Shown here one piece after another: positions 29,125 through 37,292 of a stretch of DNA of 43,187 bases (position 1 is the first letter of the stretch; each line of letters opens with the position of its first letter). The position numbers were made by a program, and so were the translations under genes. The stretch is taken from assembly GCA_946623785.1 (NCBI GenBank), contig CAMORM010000005.1, positions 1 through 43,187 of the forward strand, read 5' to 3'. The notes beneath the pieces are model-generated. The model searched no databases, was not told the DNA's origin, and worked only from the letters and a program-made list of their open reading frames with translations. The stretch comes from an uncultured Verrucomicrobiota bacterium. Its GTDB lineage: Bacteria; Verrucomicrobiota; Kiritimatiellia; RFP12; UBA1067.

Positions 29125-30308
29125 GGGTATACGGCATCACAGGGACCAACGGAAAGACCACGACTACGTGGATAATCGGGCGTTTCCTCGAGGAGGCCTC
29201 TCGCCGCAGCGGAAAGAAGTCGAAGACGGGACTCGTAACGACCGTCCTCGTGGAAACAGGCTCGCGCCGTTTTTCGTCCGGCTACACGACCCCGCCGCTC
29301 AAGGCGCTGAAGGCGATATTCGCCGAGATGCGCCGCAACCGGCTCGCGAACTGCGCGATGGAGGTCTCAAGCCACGCGATCCACCAGCGCCGCACGGGCG
29401 ACACGCGCTTCGCGGGGGCCGGATTCACGAACCTCACGCAGGACCACCTCGACTACCACAAGACGATGGAGCGGTACTTCCAGGTGAAGGCCGACTTCTT
29501 CCGGCGTCTCGCGAAGTCTACCCCCGGCGCGCCAGCGGCGGTCTGCACGGACGGCGAATACGGAAAGCGCCTCGCGCGCATCTGCCGCAGGCTTCCGCTT
29601 AGGCTGATAGAATGCGGCTTCGGCGAAAAGGCGGATGTCCGCGCCTCGCGTCCCGAGGTCTCGCAGGACGGCTCCGAGTTCGACTTGTCGATTGCCGGCA
29701 AGACCCGCCGCGTGAAATGCCCGCTAGCCGGAGCGTACAACGTCGAGAACGTCCTTGTCGCGGCGGCGCTTGCGTTCGGCGCCGGCGTTCCGCCTGATGT
29801 GATATTCAGGACGATTCCGAAGCTGAAGCCGCGCTGGGGACGGCTTGAGCGAGTGAAGTGCGGCTCCAAGGCGGCTGTGTTCGTGGACTACGCGCATACC
29901 GACGACGCGCTCGCAAACGTCCTTTCGACCGTTCGTTCGTTCACGCCCGGCAAGGTGTGGGCCGTGTTCGGCGCTGGAGGTGACCGCGACCGCACGAAGC
30001 GCCCGAAGATGGGACGCGCCGCGGCGGCGAACGCCGACAGGATCGTCGTGACGTCGGACAACCCGCGCAGCGAGGATCCATTGGCGATAATCCGCGACAT
30101 CCTCGCAGGCGTTCCGAAGGGGGCGCGCAGGAAGGTGCTTCCAGACCGCGCGGAGGCGATATCGTGGGCGCTCGCCCACGCGAAGAAGGGCGACAGCGTG
30201 GTAATCTGCGGCAAGGGCCACGAAAAGACTCAGACGATCGGCCCGAAGAAGATTCCCTTCGACGACCGCAAGGTTGCCGCCGCATTCGGGAAGATGCAGG
30301 CAACGTGA
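29121..30308 (+). CDS. murE: MurE-like Mur ligase lacking the N-terminal UDP-binding domain
   Basis: A 395-residue Mur ligase that would add meso-diaminopimelate to UDP-MurNAc-L-Ala-D-Glu. The P-loop GTNGKTT is already at residues 8-14; in E. coli MurE (495 residues) it lies near 115. The ~100-residue domain 1, which binds the uridine part of the substrate, is therefore missing. The rest is normal: TNLTQDHLDYH, carbamylated-type Lys123 in QVKADFF, RWGRLERV, FVDYAHTDDAL, the DAP motif D313-N-P-R316 and GKGHEKTQ. ATG 29121 has GGAGGAG upstream and overlaps the ftsI stop, so no longer in-frame start is credible. Confidence 0.85.
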   Translation: MRVYGITGTNGKTTTTWIIGRFLEEASRRSGKKSKTGLVTTVLVETGSRRFSSGYTTPPLKALKAIFAEMRRNRLANCAMEVSSHAIHQRRTGDTRFAGAGFTNLTQDHLDYHKTMERYFQVKADFFRRLAKSTPGAPAAVCTDGEYGKRLARICRRLPLRLIECGFGEKADVRASRPEVSQDGSEFDLSIAGKTRRVKCPLAGAYNVENVLVAAALAFGAGVPPDVIFRTIPKLKPRWGRLERVKCGSKAAVFVDYAHTDDALANVLSTVRSFTPGKVWAVFGAGGDRDRTKRPKMGRAAAANADRIVVTSDNPRSEDPLAIIRDILAGVPKGARRKVLPDRAEAISWALAHAKKGDSVVICGKGHEKTQTIGPKKIPFDDRKVAAAFGKMQAT

Positions 30309-30322
30309 CAGAGGGAGGCAAA

Positions 30323-30394
30323 GTGAAGCCACGGTCTGGATATGACGGGATGAGGTTTGGGCAAAGAGTGCTTGTCTTGAACGGCGGCATTTGA
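30323..30394 (+). pseudogene. 23-codon ORF after murE, possible remnant of the next dcw gene
   Basis: A GTG at 30323 with a strong GGGAGG four bases upstream opens a 23-residue frame (MKPRSGYDGMRF... LVLNGGI) that ends at TGA 30392..30394, inside the promoter of the giant secreted gene. The ribosome site is as good as those of true dcw genes, suggesting that a full gene such as murF once began here and was cut at the junction. The peptide is too short to identify, and a genuine small ORF is possible. Confidence 0.35.
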
Positions 30395-30401
30395 GTATAA
30401 T
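30372..30401 (+). promoter_or_regulatory. Leaderless promoter of the giant secreted hydrolase
   Basis: TTGTCT at 30372..30377 is 18 bases from TATAAT at 30396..30401, which also follows a GGCGGCATTTGAG block. The ATG is six bases after the -10, so transcription should start at or next to it. Confidence 0.65.
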
Positions 30402-30407
30402 GTCGAC

Positions 30408-33400
30408 ATGCAAATGGATGTGTGGACTATAGCATGGACTCTAGTGGCGGTAGTAGCTTTGACCGTCGCCGCTGTGCTGCTGTTTGCGATGCGGACGGAG
30501 AAATGCCACGCCGGAAGCAGTTTGCGCCGTGCTTTGTCGGCCGTCCCCCCCAACGCGCGTATGTCGCTCGCCGTCCTCTCCATTGCCTGCGCTGTCCTTG
30601 CGCAGAAGGGGACGAATGAGCCCCCCCGCGGAGTGTCTGCGCCGTATTCCAAAAATTTCGATTCAGGCCGGGACACTCGTCCGCGCTCAGGCGGCGACAC
30701 GCCCGTGCAAACGCTGACAACCGCCGACTATGAGGCGGGATTCGTGCTTGCCGAGGCGCGCTATGGCGATCACCACGATTTCTCGCCTGCCGAGGGGGCG
30801 GAGATATGCGGAGACTGGCGCGCATTCGGAGCTGCGTGCGACTGGTTCAAGACAGACATGGGCGGCTTCTCTTTCCCGCTCGGCACCAACGTGATCAGCT
30901 CGCTCATGATATACTCCTTCGGTGAGGCGCGTGCGGCTCCCCGCGATTTTTCGCGCTGCATCGCGCCTTTCCGCGCACCGATGGAGATAGCGCCCGAGTC
31001 AAACTGGCCGCAGCTGACCAATTCGCAAAGCCTCTTCTGGCAGAAGGCCACTCCGACGAACACATATCTGATGACATGGCTGAACGTCTCTCTTGACGGT
31101 TCCCCTGATCATCTTGTCAGCTTCCAGGCGGAGCTATATGCAGATGGATGCGTGGAGTTCCGCTACGATCTTGCTCTCGCAGGGTGCGATGTCGTGACGA
31201 ACGCGGAAGCCGCGCTTCTTTCCGGCTCCGGCGGGTTTTGCACCAATGGGATTCCGGCTGGACTCACCACTCTCAGGTTCCAGCGGCTGGACCCAGCAGG
31301 TGCGTCAGACCCCGATCCTGACGGCGACGGTATATCCACTGACGACGAAGTGTTCGTATACCGCACCAACCCGTATTGCGCCGATACGGACTATGACGGC
31401 CTGTCTGACTACGAGGAGATATTTGTCTACAACAACGATCCGCGCGACCCGCATTCGCTTGGTTCAATCTATTGCGATGGCCTTGCCCTGAAGCTTGGCG
31501 AGCTTGATCCGTTCTCTTGTCCCGAAGGCTCCACGAACACAGTCCTCGAACATATATTCTACTCCGGCACGACGAATGGTGCGTTCGCCTATCCGCAGTC
31601 GTCTGCAGAAACTGGGGTGCTCCGTGTTATGGTGACGGGAACCGGCGTGGGCGAGATGATTGTCGGCGACGAGGTGGTGCCCCTTGTCGCGCCCCCGCCG
31701 AAGCGAAGCGGAACAGTCACGAACATCCTCCTCAAGACAATAGGCAAAGGCGTCCGAAAGGAGGTCTGGTTCCGCAAGCCGGAAGGACTGGACGTGGCGA
31801 TAGATGCCGACGACATGCTCATAGGCGAGATGCCGACCTTATATTGGGCGCATGGATGGCTTGCGTTTCCGCACACTGAGGCGACGGTGCCATGCATACA
31901 CGATCTGCATGCAAAGGAGAAACTTCTTACGCTCGTGCATGGGGAGGAGTTTCCCGGACTGACTGCGACATGGACAAATTTGGAAAACGGTGTTACGATC
32001 GAGGCGCAGCCGCCAGTTTCCGCGAAGGTCACGGCAAACTTTTCCCCGTCAGCCACACGCGAAATTTCTTATACGGTCAATCACCCGAAGAAGCTGAACA
32101 GCCCGCCAACTGCATTCGCCCAGACTCTTCGCTTCTGCCCGCCGCTCTCGGATGAAGAGATGGAGGACTTGTTCGCCACTGGCTGTGATGACGAGAACGA
32201 GTGGGGTCATCCGGATGACGAGCAGGAAGGACCGGATACGACAAGCGAGGACGAAGCCCGTACGGCATACACGAACGCATGCGCAGCGGTTGGCATGTCC
32301 GGGGTGCTTCAACTCTATGGCAGCGACGGCCGGACGCTGCCGGTCCATCTTGAAGTTCCTGATGGAGCGCTGGTCCGTTGCTGTCCGTGCCCGGAGCATT
32401 GGGGGTCGAACCATGTGGCGGTCGCCTATCTTTCGCCACGACTTTCTGTGAAAAAGCAGAATGGCGACAACTTTACGTCATCCGTCGTTCCATGCACTGT
32501 CATGATTCACGGGTTGAGCCCCAGCGTGGATGCGGGAGGGGACAAGGCGCATTTCGCTACGAATGGTGCGACTAGCGTGACGGTCTCCTGCACGGTTCTT
32601 GGCGTGAATATCGAGAATGTGGATGGTGTAGGCCTTTCGCGGTACAATGAGCTGTCTCCGTCGTTCGGCTTTCCCGTCACGTTGAACACCAATCTTTCGC
32701 ATGCTGCAAGACTGAGGATAAAGACCGATGTCTGCATCGAGGGAGGGGTTTATCGCGTGGGAATCGACGATTCCACTTGCGACGGGTTCGAGATATGGCT
32801 GCCGGAGAAGGTCCATTACAGCTACGACGGCGAGGACCTCCAGATCACGGTGTTCCCCGCCGAGAGACTTGTCGGCGGCGACGGTCCAAGTGAACGCTAT
32901 TTCACTGCGCGCCAGTGGCATGCGATGCTTTCGCGATATAGTGATGAGTGGAGGGGTTTGGATGTAATGGTGCTTGCCGCTTCGACCGGACGATGCGACC
33001 TGGCGGTTTCGTATGCAAAGCTGGAGCAGTCCGGCAAAATAGTCTCGTCGGCTCGCCAGCGCTTGACGGCGGTCGCTCCTCCGCTTCTCCCCGACTACAA
33101 CGGCGACGGTTCGATAGACAGCAGTGACACTTCGTGCTACATGCAAACGCGGAGGTTTCTGTTCTGGTCCAACAAGGAAACGACGAAGGGAAGGTATGTC
33201 GGAGACGTGCTGTTCCCGCTTGCGACTACCAATTCCGCAAATGATACGGTTGACGGGGATTACGACATGCTCAACTTTTTCCCGCTGGCCTTGGACTTGC
33301 GGGCGTTCCCGCTCGCCTGGAGAAACCGGCTCTCTTTCAGGCTGGTTGCGCCAGGTTGGAACGACGCGTCGTTCAACTACTGCCTCTGGCCTGGCGAATG

Positions 33401-34886
33401 GATGTCTGCTGGGGAAATGTACACAAACGATGTGCAGCTTGCCGACGGGCCGCTCAGTTCGGCGCATGTGTCGCCGGTCGGATGGGATGGCGCCGAATTG
33501 TCGATGTCGGCAATCGGCGGTTTCCCGGACGAGTGCGGCATTGTGGTCGCGGAGGCCAGGAGAGACGGAGGTCGTTTGTGCCTTGTTGTCAAAGACCAGG
33601 ATGAGCGAGCGCTCTTTTCGTTTGCGCTTCCGATGCAGATCGCCGATGTGGGGCAGCTGTATCGCTGGGCGAATCTGCGCTGGGTCTGCGGCGATGGTTC
33701 TGGCGAGCCGTCGATGCTGGAGGAGCCGCTTTGGAACCCCGATTCGGAGAGCGACGGGCGGCACTTCGTGTTCGTGCATGGCTACAACGTCAACGCGGAG
33801 GCCGCTCGCGTCTGGGCGAACCAGATGTTCAAGCGCCTGTGGGTGGCGGGCTCGCGTTCCATGTTCACGGCCGTGGACTGGTGCGGCGACTCGTCGCAGT
33901 ACTTCTCGCTCATTTACATGGACACGGTATCGCCCGACTACTACGCGAATGTCATGCATGCGTTTGCGACCGCCTCGAATCTTGTCGACACGGTCGCGTC
34001 TCTTCCCGGCACGAACAAGGTGATGCTCGCGCACTCTCTCGGCAACATGCTCGTCTCTTCTGCCGCCGTTGACCATGGCCTCCAGTACGACCGCTACTAC
34101 ATGCTCAACGCCGCCGTGCCGATGGAGGCGTACACGACTAACGTTGTGTCGGCAAGTGCTATGGTTGATTCGGCGTGGAGCGACGCTCCACCGAACTATT
34201 GGGCATCAGGTTGGCACGGCCTATTTGAAACGAACGATTTCCGTTCGATATTGTCATGGCGAGGGCGCTTCGCTGGCATCGCAAACGCCGTTAACTGCTA
34301 TTCGCCAACTGAGGATGTGCTTCAAAATGCGACAGAACATGATTATGGCGGCTCTTGGTCGAAACAGGAGTTGCTGAAAGGGACGTCGGTCTGGCACGGG
34401 TTGAATACAGTCCTGTTCTTTAACGATGACGTTTCGTGTGAGGGCGGTTGGGGTGTTAATACATACTATGCAGCAAATCCGACATATTACGTCCCTCTTG
34501 TTGGATTCGATGCTTCTGTGTCAAACCTAACCCGTGACGCTGTGATTGAGCATCCTCTTTTTACCCCATTTAGAGTTGAGGCCGGCTCGATGCGATCGAC
34601 TAATCTGTTCACGATAGCGGATGCGAACTATCGTGCAGAGCTTCGCGCAAAGTTTCTCGCCGATGCGATACCGGCGACGTCTTTTGCGGCAGGGGCAAAT
34701 GCGATTCCGTCAAGTGCGGTATGTGGAAACATCAATTATAGAACATGCGAGGTAGACGGGTGGCCGCGAAACAACGGGCAGTGGCGACACTCTGACATTA
34801 AAAATGTTGCGTATCGCTACAACTGGATGTTATATCGCAAAATCATTAACAATGAAGGAGGGACGGACAATGGGAATCTGCCATAA
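30408..34886 (+). CDS. Giant secreted multidomain protein with calcium loops and C-terminal alpha/beta hydrolase
   Basis: A 1492-residue protein of no family I can name as a whole. Two hydrophobic helices (about residues 5-27 and 49-66) form a long export or anchor region. Residues ~100-300 resemble a NIDO-like beta domain (LVSFQAELYADGCVEFRYDL). TSP3-like calcium loops follow at ~300-345 (DPDGDGISTDDE, DTDYDGLSDYEE). A dockerin/EF-hand-like loop DYNGDGSIDSSD lies near 897-908. From ~1115 comes an alpha/beta hydrolase: HGYN at His1124, nucleophile elbow A-H-S-L-G-N with Ser1210, candidate Asp1303 and His1330. It probably acts outside the cytoplasm; the substrate is unknown. From about 34150 onward the DNA is visibly A+T-richer. 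Its end overlaps the next gene by 17 bases. Confidence 0.7.
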   Translation: MQMDVWTIAWTLVAVVALTVAAVLLFAMRTEKCHAGSSLRRALSAVPPNARMSLAVLSIACAVLAQKGTNEPPRGVSAPYSKNFDSGRDTRPRSGGDTPVQTLTTADYEAGFVLAEARYGDHHDFSPAEGAEICGDWRAFGAACDWFKTDMGGFSFPLGTNVISSLMIYSFGEARAAPRDFSRCIAPFRAPMEIAPESNWPQLTNSQSLFWQKATPTNTYLMTWLNVSLDGSPDHLVSFQAELYADGCVEFRYDLALAGCDVVTNAEAALLSGSGGFCTNGIPAGLTTLRFQRLDPAGASDPDPDGDGISTDDEVFVYRTNPYCADTDYDGLSDYEEIFVYNNDPRDPHSLGSIYCDGLALKLGELDPFSCPEGSTNTVLEHIFYSGTTNGAFAYPQSSAETGVLRVMVTGTGVGEMIVGDEVVPLVAPPPKRSGTVTNILLKTIGKGVRKEVWFRKPEGLDVAIDADDMLIGEMPTLYWAHGWLAFPHTEATVPCIHDLHAKEKLLTLVHGEEFPGLTATWTNLENGVTIEAQPPVSAKVTANFSPSATREISYTVNHPKKLNSPPTAFAQTLRFCPPLSDEEMEDLFATGCDDENEWGHPDDEQEGPDTTSEDEARTAYTNACAAVGMSGVLQLYGSDGRTLPVHLEVPDGALVRCCPCPEHWGSNHVAVAYLSPRLSVKKQNGDNFTSSVVPCTVMIHGLSPSVDAGGDKAHFATNGATSVTVSCTVLGVNIENVDGVGLSRYNELSPSFGFPVTLNTNLSHAARLRIKTDVCIEGGVYRVGIDDSTCDGFEIWLPEKVHYSYDGEDLQITVFPAERLVGGDGPSERYFTARQWHAMLSRYSDEWRGLDVMVLAASTGRCDLAVSYAKLEQSGKIVSSARQRLTAVAPPLLPDYNGDGSIDSSDTSCYMQTRRFLFWSNKETTKGRYVGDVLFPLATTNSANDTVDGDYDMLNFFPLALDLRAFPLAWRNRLSFRLVAPGWNDASFNYCLWPGEWMSAGEMYTNDVQLADGPLSSAHVSPVGWDGAELSMSAIGGFPDECGIVVAEARRDGGRLCLVVKDQDERALFSFALPMQIADVGQLYRWANLRWVCGDGSGEPSMLEEPLWNPDSESDGRHFVFVHGYNVNAEAARVWANQMFKRLWVAGSRSMFTAVDWCGDSSQYFSLIYMDTVSPDYYANVMHAFATASNLVDTVASLPGTNKVMLAHSLGNMLVSSAAVDHGLQYDRYYMLNAAVPMEAYTTNVVSASAMVDSAWSDAPPNYWASGWHGLFETNDFRSILSWRGRFAGIANAVNCYSPTEDVLQNATEHDYGGSWSKQELLKGTSVWHGLNTVLFFNDDVSCEGGWGVNTYYAANPTYYVPLVGFDASVSNLTRDAVIEHPLFTPFRVEAGSMRSTNLFTIADANYRAELRAKFLADAIPATSFAAGANAIPSSAVCGNINYRTCEVDGWPRNNGQWRHSDIKNVAYRYNWMLYRKIINNEGGTDNGNLP

Positions 34887-35955
34887 AATTAATGGCCTAT
34901 TGTTGGCAATTGTAGCCGGGTGTTTTATCGAGATGCCGTTAAGTGCAGCAACCGCAAAGTTTGGAGTTCAGTTGATTGACGCAGACACTTTGGCCCCGAT
35001 TGAAGGAGCTAAGGTTGTTGGATACTTTGAAAATAATAACGGTTGGAAGGCTTGGACCGAGGCTGCGCCAGAGTACACGGACGAGCAGCGCACCGACAAA
35101 GAAGGGTTGTGCTGGCTAAAAGGCGAGACAAACAATGGCGATGTCGGATTCCACGTGCGCACCCCCCCGGTTGGTTATTATCCGAACAATGGCATTGGCT
35201 ATCAGTTTGCTCAGAAACCATTGTTGCCTCTTATGCATTGGCGGCCAACTGATCTTGTTATAACGGCAGTGCTGTGCAAGGTTGAACGCCCTATTCCGCT
35301 TTTCGTGAAACGCGCGTCTTTCCTCCCTGGCGTGGATGAGATTGCGCGCAATGGCGACAAGGTCCTGTACGATTTGATAAAGGGCGATTGCCTTCCCCCG
35401 TTTGGCAAGGGCGAGGTGCCAGACATTGAATTCACAGTGCTTCCACAAGAGGCGATGGAAGCAGGAAAGAATGTCTTCTATACGCAAGACAGGAAGAAAA
35501 ACATTGTAAGAATGTCGTTTGTCGGCGACATCGACAATGGGTTGGTGGTGACAAGGCCACGTGGAGATGCGTATCTAAGGGTTCGGTCTGCGCCGCTTAG
35601 TGGATATGGCAAAGATTTTTTGTTCAGCGAATGGTATGCGTACAATCTTGAGCAGAAAGAGGGGCATGACCAGAGCCGATGCTTTTCGTTTAGGATACGG
35701 GTGAAAAGGAATCTGCAAGGTGAGGTTGAGAGTGCCATATACGGGAAGATATATGGAGATGCGAGGTTCTTGTATCGTGGCGATGACTATGCAGCGGATA
35801 GGTGGAGTCGCAAAGTCGACGGGTTATCTTTCCTCTACTACCTCAACCCTACTCCGAACGACCGCAACCTTGAATGGGACAGGAAGAACAACTTCTGCGA
35901 CCAGCCAGGAAATTTAAAAATGGATACAACCCATATACCATCCTTTTTGCCTTAA
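34870..35955 (+). CDS. Exported protein with transthyretin-like N-terminal domain, unknown function
   Basis: A 361-residue protein with a signal peptide ending about at LSAATA (residue 28). Residues 30-105 read as a carboxypeptidase-regulatory or transthyretin-like beta domain (FGVQLIDADTLAPIEGAKVVGYF, then TDKEGLCWLKGE). The remainder is beta-rich with many aromatic and charged residues, and I do not recognise it. ATG 34870 has AAGGAGG eight bases upstream; longer in-frame starts lack this. The gene is clearly A+T-richer than its neighbours and uses TTT, AAT, TTA and ACA freely, which suggests recent transfer. It overlaps the end of the giant hydrolase gene, so the two are probably translated together and may function together. 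Confidence 0.6.
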   Translation: MGICHKINGLLLAIVAGCFIEMPLSAATAKFGVQLIDADTLAPIEGAKVVGYFENNNGWKAWTEAAPEYTDEQRTDKEGLCWLKGETNNGDVGFHVRTPPVGYYPNNGIGYQFAQKPLLPLMHWRPTDLVITAVLCKVERPIPLFVKRASFLPGVDEIARNGDKVLYDLIKGDCLPPFGKGEVPDIEFTVLPQEAMEAGKNVFYTQDRKKNIVRMSFVGDIDNGLVVTRPRGDAYLRVRSAPLSGYGKDFLFSEWYAYNLEQKEGHDQSRCFSFRIRVKRNLQGEVESAIYGKIYGDARFLYRGDDYAADRWSRKVDGLSFLYYLNPTPNDRNLEWDRKNNFCDQPGNLKMDTTHIPSFLP

Positions 35956-35967
35956 GGAGCTCCAACG

Positions 35968-36651
35968 ATGAAATCTTGGAATGAGATACGGAAGGCGGCG
36001 ACGGCGTTCTCGAAGCGCTGGAAGGACGCATACGACGAGAAGTCGCAGGCGCAGAGCTTCCTGAAGCGAAGACTGCTCTTTGTTGCCGTTTGTCTGGCTG
36101 CCGTCAATGTCTGCATCGCGGCGGGAGTCACTGCGCCGAGGCTGCCCGAGCCGGTGTCGGTTGGCACGGAGGTCTCGACGAACATCGCCTTCGCGTCGAC
36201 ACGCAGCGATTTGCGTTCGCTGGAGATCGGGATGGAGTTTTCGGGGACTGCCTCGAACTGCGTTCAGATGGCGTTTGGACGCGATGCCGACGGCGATGGC
36301 GTACTTGCGCCGGAAGAGACTTCGCTTGCGCTTGGATGGCGGGGCGGGCGTTACTTCATCGAGGATGCAGAAACGGGCGTCCGGCTTTGCGAAGATGCCG
36401 CGCCGCAGTCGGGGGCCAGCCGTTCTCTTGTTCTGCACGTCTCATACGGCGGTGATTCCGAAGTGAAGTCCGCCACTTTCCGGGATGAGTCGAACAATGC
36501 ACTCTTTGCCGCCGCGCTTGTCGCGCGCCCGGAGTGGCTTCTAGGAACGGATTGGGATCTGTGCCGCGTAACCCGTCGCGGCGTTGACTCCACGTCCGAA
36601 CTATGCTATGTTTCGCGCGGCTATGGATACTTTCATGTGTTTTTGAAATAA
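35968..36651 (+). CDS. Small exported EF-hand-like protein with a methyltransferase-like N-terminus
   Basis: A 227-residue protein. Residues 1-33 (SWNEIRKAATAFSKRWKDAY... SQAQSFL) look like the first residues of class I/type IIG (MmeI-like) DNA methyltransferases, not like a signal sequence. They run directly into a membrane or signal helix (RRLLFVAVCLAAVNVCIAAG, residues 34-53). The exported part has an EF-hand-like loop DADGDGVLAPEE near residue 110 and a beta-rich end. No methyltransferase catalytic motif is present. ATG 35968 has AAGGAG eight bases upstream, 12 bases after the preceding gene. It is probably part of the giant-hydrolase unit; function unknown. The methyltransferase resemblance is from memory of the family. 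Confidence 0.55.
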   Translation: MKSWNEIRKAATAFSKRWKDAYDEKSQAQSFLKRRLLFVAVCLAAVNVCIAAGVTAPRLPEPVSVGTEVSTNIAFASTRSDLRSLEIGMEFSGTASNCVQMAFGRDADGDGVLAPEETSLALGWRGGRYFIEDAETGVRLCEDAAPQSGASRSLVLHVSYGGDSEVKSATFRDESNNALFAAALVARPEWLLGTDWDLCRVTRRGVDSTSELCYVSRGYGYFHVFLK

Positions 36652-36663
36652 GGAGTGGTTGTA

Positions 36664-37233
36664 ATGAAACTGGTTAGATTGGCGGCGGTGGCTGTCGCGG
36701 TTGCGGCGGCTGGGTGCGAGACGCTAGAGAAGGAGTTCCTCGACCCGTTTCGCGACAGGATCACATGGGGGCTGCCCAAGGTCTCGACGCCTTTGCCGGC
36801 CGACGCCACAATCTACATAGAGCGCCCGATGGGCGCCGCGTCGAAGGGCGTGTACGCGCGCAACGGAATGTCGCTCGTCAAGGCCTTCGAGAACGAGTTC
36901 AAGAGCCGCGGCGCGAAGCCGGTGGTTGGCGAGAAGGCGATCGAGGACTTCTACAAGACCATGGAGAACGCGCAGAAGGCGCAGTGCAAGTACGCGCTGC
37001 TGATAGACATAGTGCGGTGGGAGTATTCCGACGCCGGCTGGTCCGGCGCCGGAAACCGCGATGACGTGCTCTTCGACGTGATGCTTGTAAACGCCGAAAG
37101 GCGCAGGGTGATGTCCAGGGCCCAGGTGGAGGTGACCAACGGAGTGCTGCGAAGCTCCCCCGGCGGCGCCGATACGGACGAGGCCGTGGCGCCTGTCATA
37201 AAACGCTACGTCAACAAGCTCTACAACCCGTAA
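36664..37233 (+). CDS. Lipoprotein, DUF4823-like
   Basis: A 189-residue lipoprotein: signal peptide MKLVRLAAVAVAVAAAGC with Cys18 after a small-residue lipobox. The mature part has ATIYIERPMGAASKGVYARNG, then ALLIDIVRWEYSDAGWSGAGNRDDVLFDVMLV (given in part) and a final VIKRYVNKLYNP. The layout resembles the DUF4823 lipoprotein family (PF16105, from memory), which has no established function. AAGGAG lies eight bases before ATG 36664; it is 12 bases after the preceding gene. Base composition returns to the G+C-rich norm here, marking the end of the A+T-richer block. Confidence 0.65.
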   Translation: MKLVRLAAVAVAVAAAGCETLEKEFLDPFRDRITWGLPKVSTPLPADATIYIERPMGAASKGVYARNGMSLVKAFENEFKSRGAKPVVGEKAIEDFYKTMENAQKAQCKYALLIDIVRWEYSDAGWSGAGNRDDVLFDVMLVNAERRRVMSRAQVEVTNGVLRSSPGGADTDEAVAPVIKRYVNKLYNP

Positions 37234-37255
37234 CGCATTTACGCGGCAAACACAA

Positions 37256-37277
37256 TGCGCCGAAGCCGCGCGGCGCA
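37256..37277 (+). other. Hairpin in the leader of the alpha-2-macroglobulin gene
   Basis: TGCGCCG and CGGCGCA form a 7-bp stem with an 8-base loop, 15 bases before the ATG and just ahead of the AGAGG ribosome site. No T-run follows. It may tune translation or RNA stability; no stronger claim is supported. Confidence 0.35.
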
Positions 37278-37292
37278 GAAAAGAGGCAAACA

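Noticed and set aside
35968-36651. True DNA methyltransferase gene
   Set aside because: Only the first ~33 residues resemble that family; no SAM-binding or catalytic motif is present and the rest is an exported domain.
30408-36651. Phage, transposon or classic toxin-immunity locus
   Set aside because: No transposase, integrase, flanking inverted repeats or target duplication was seen, and no small cytoplasmic immunity-like gene accompanies the hydrolase.
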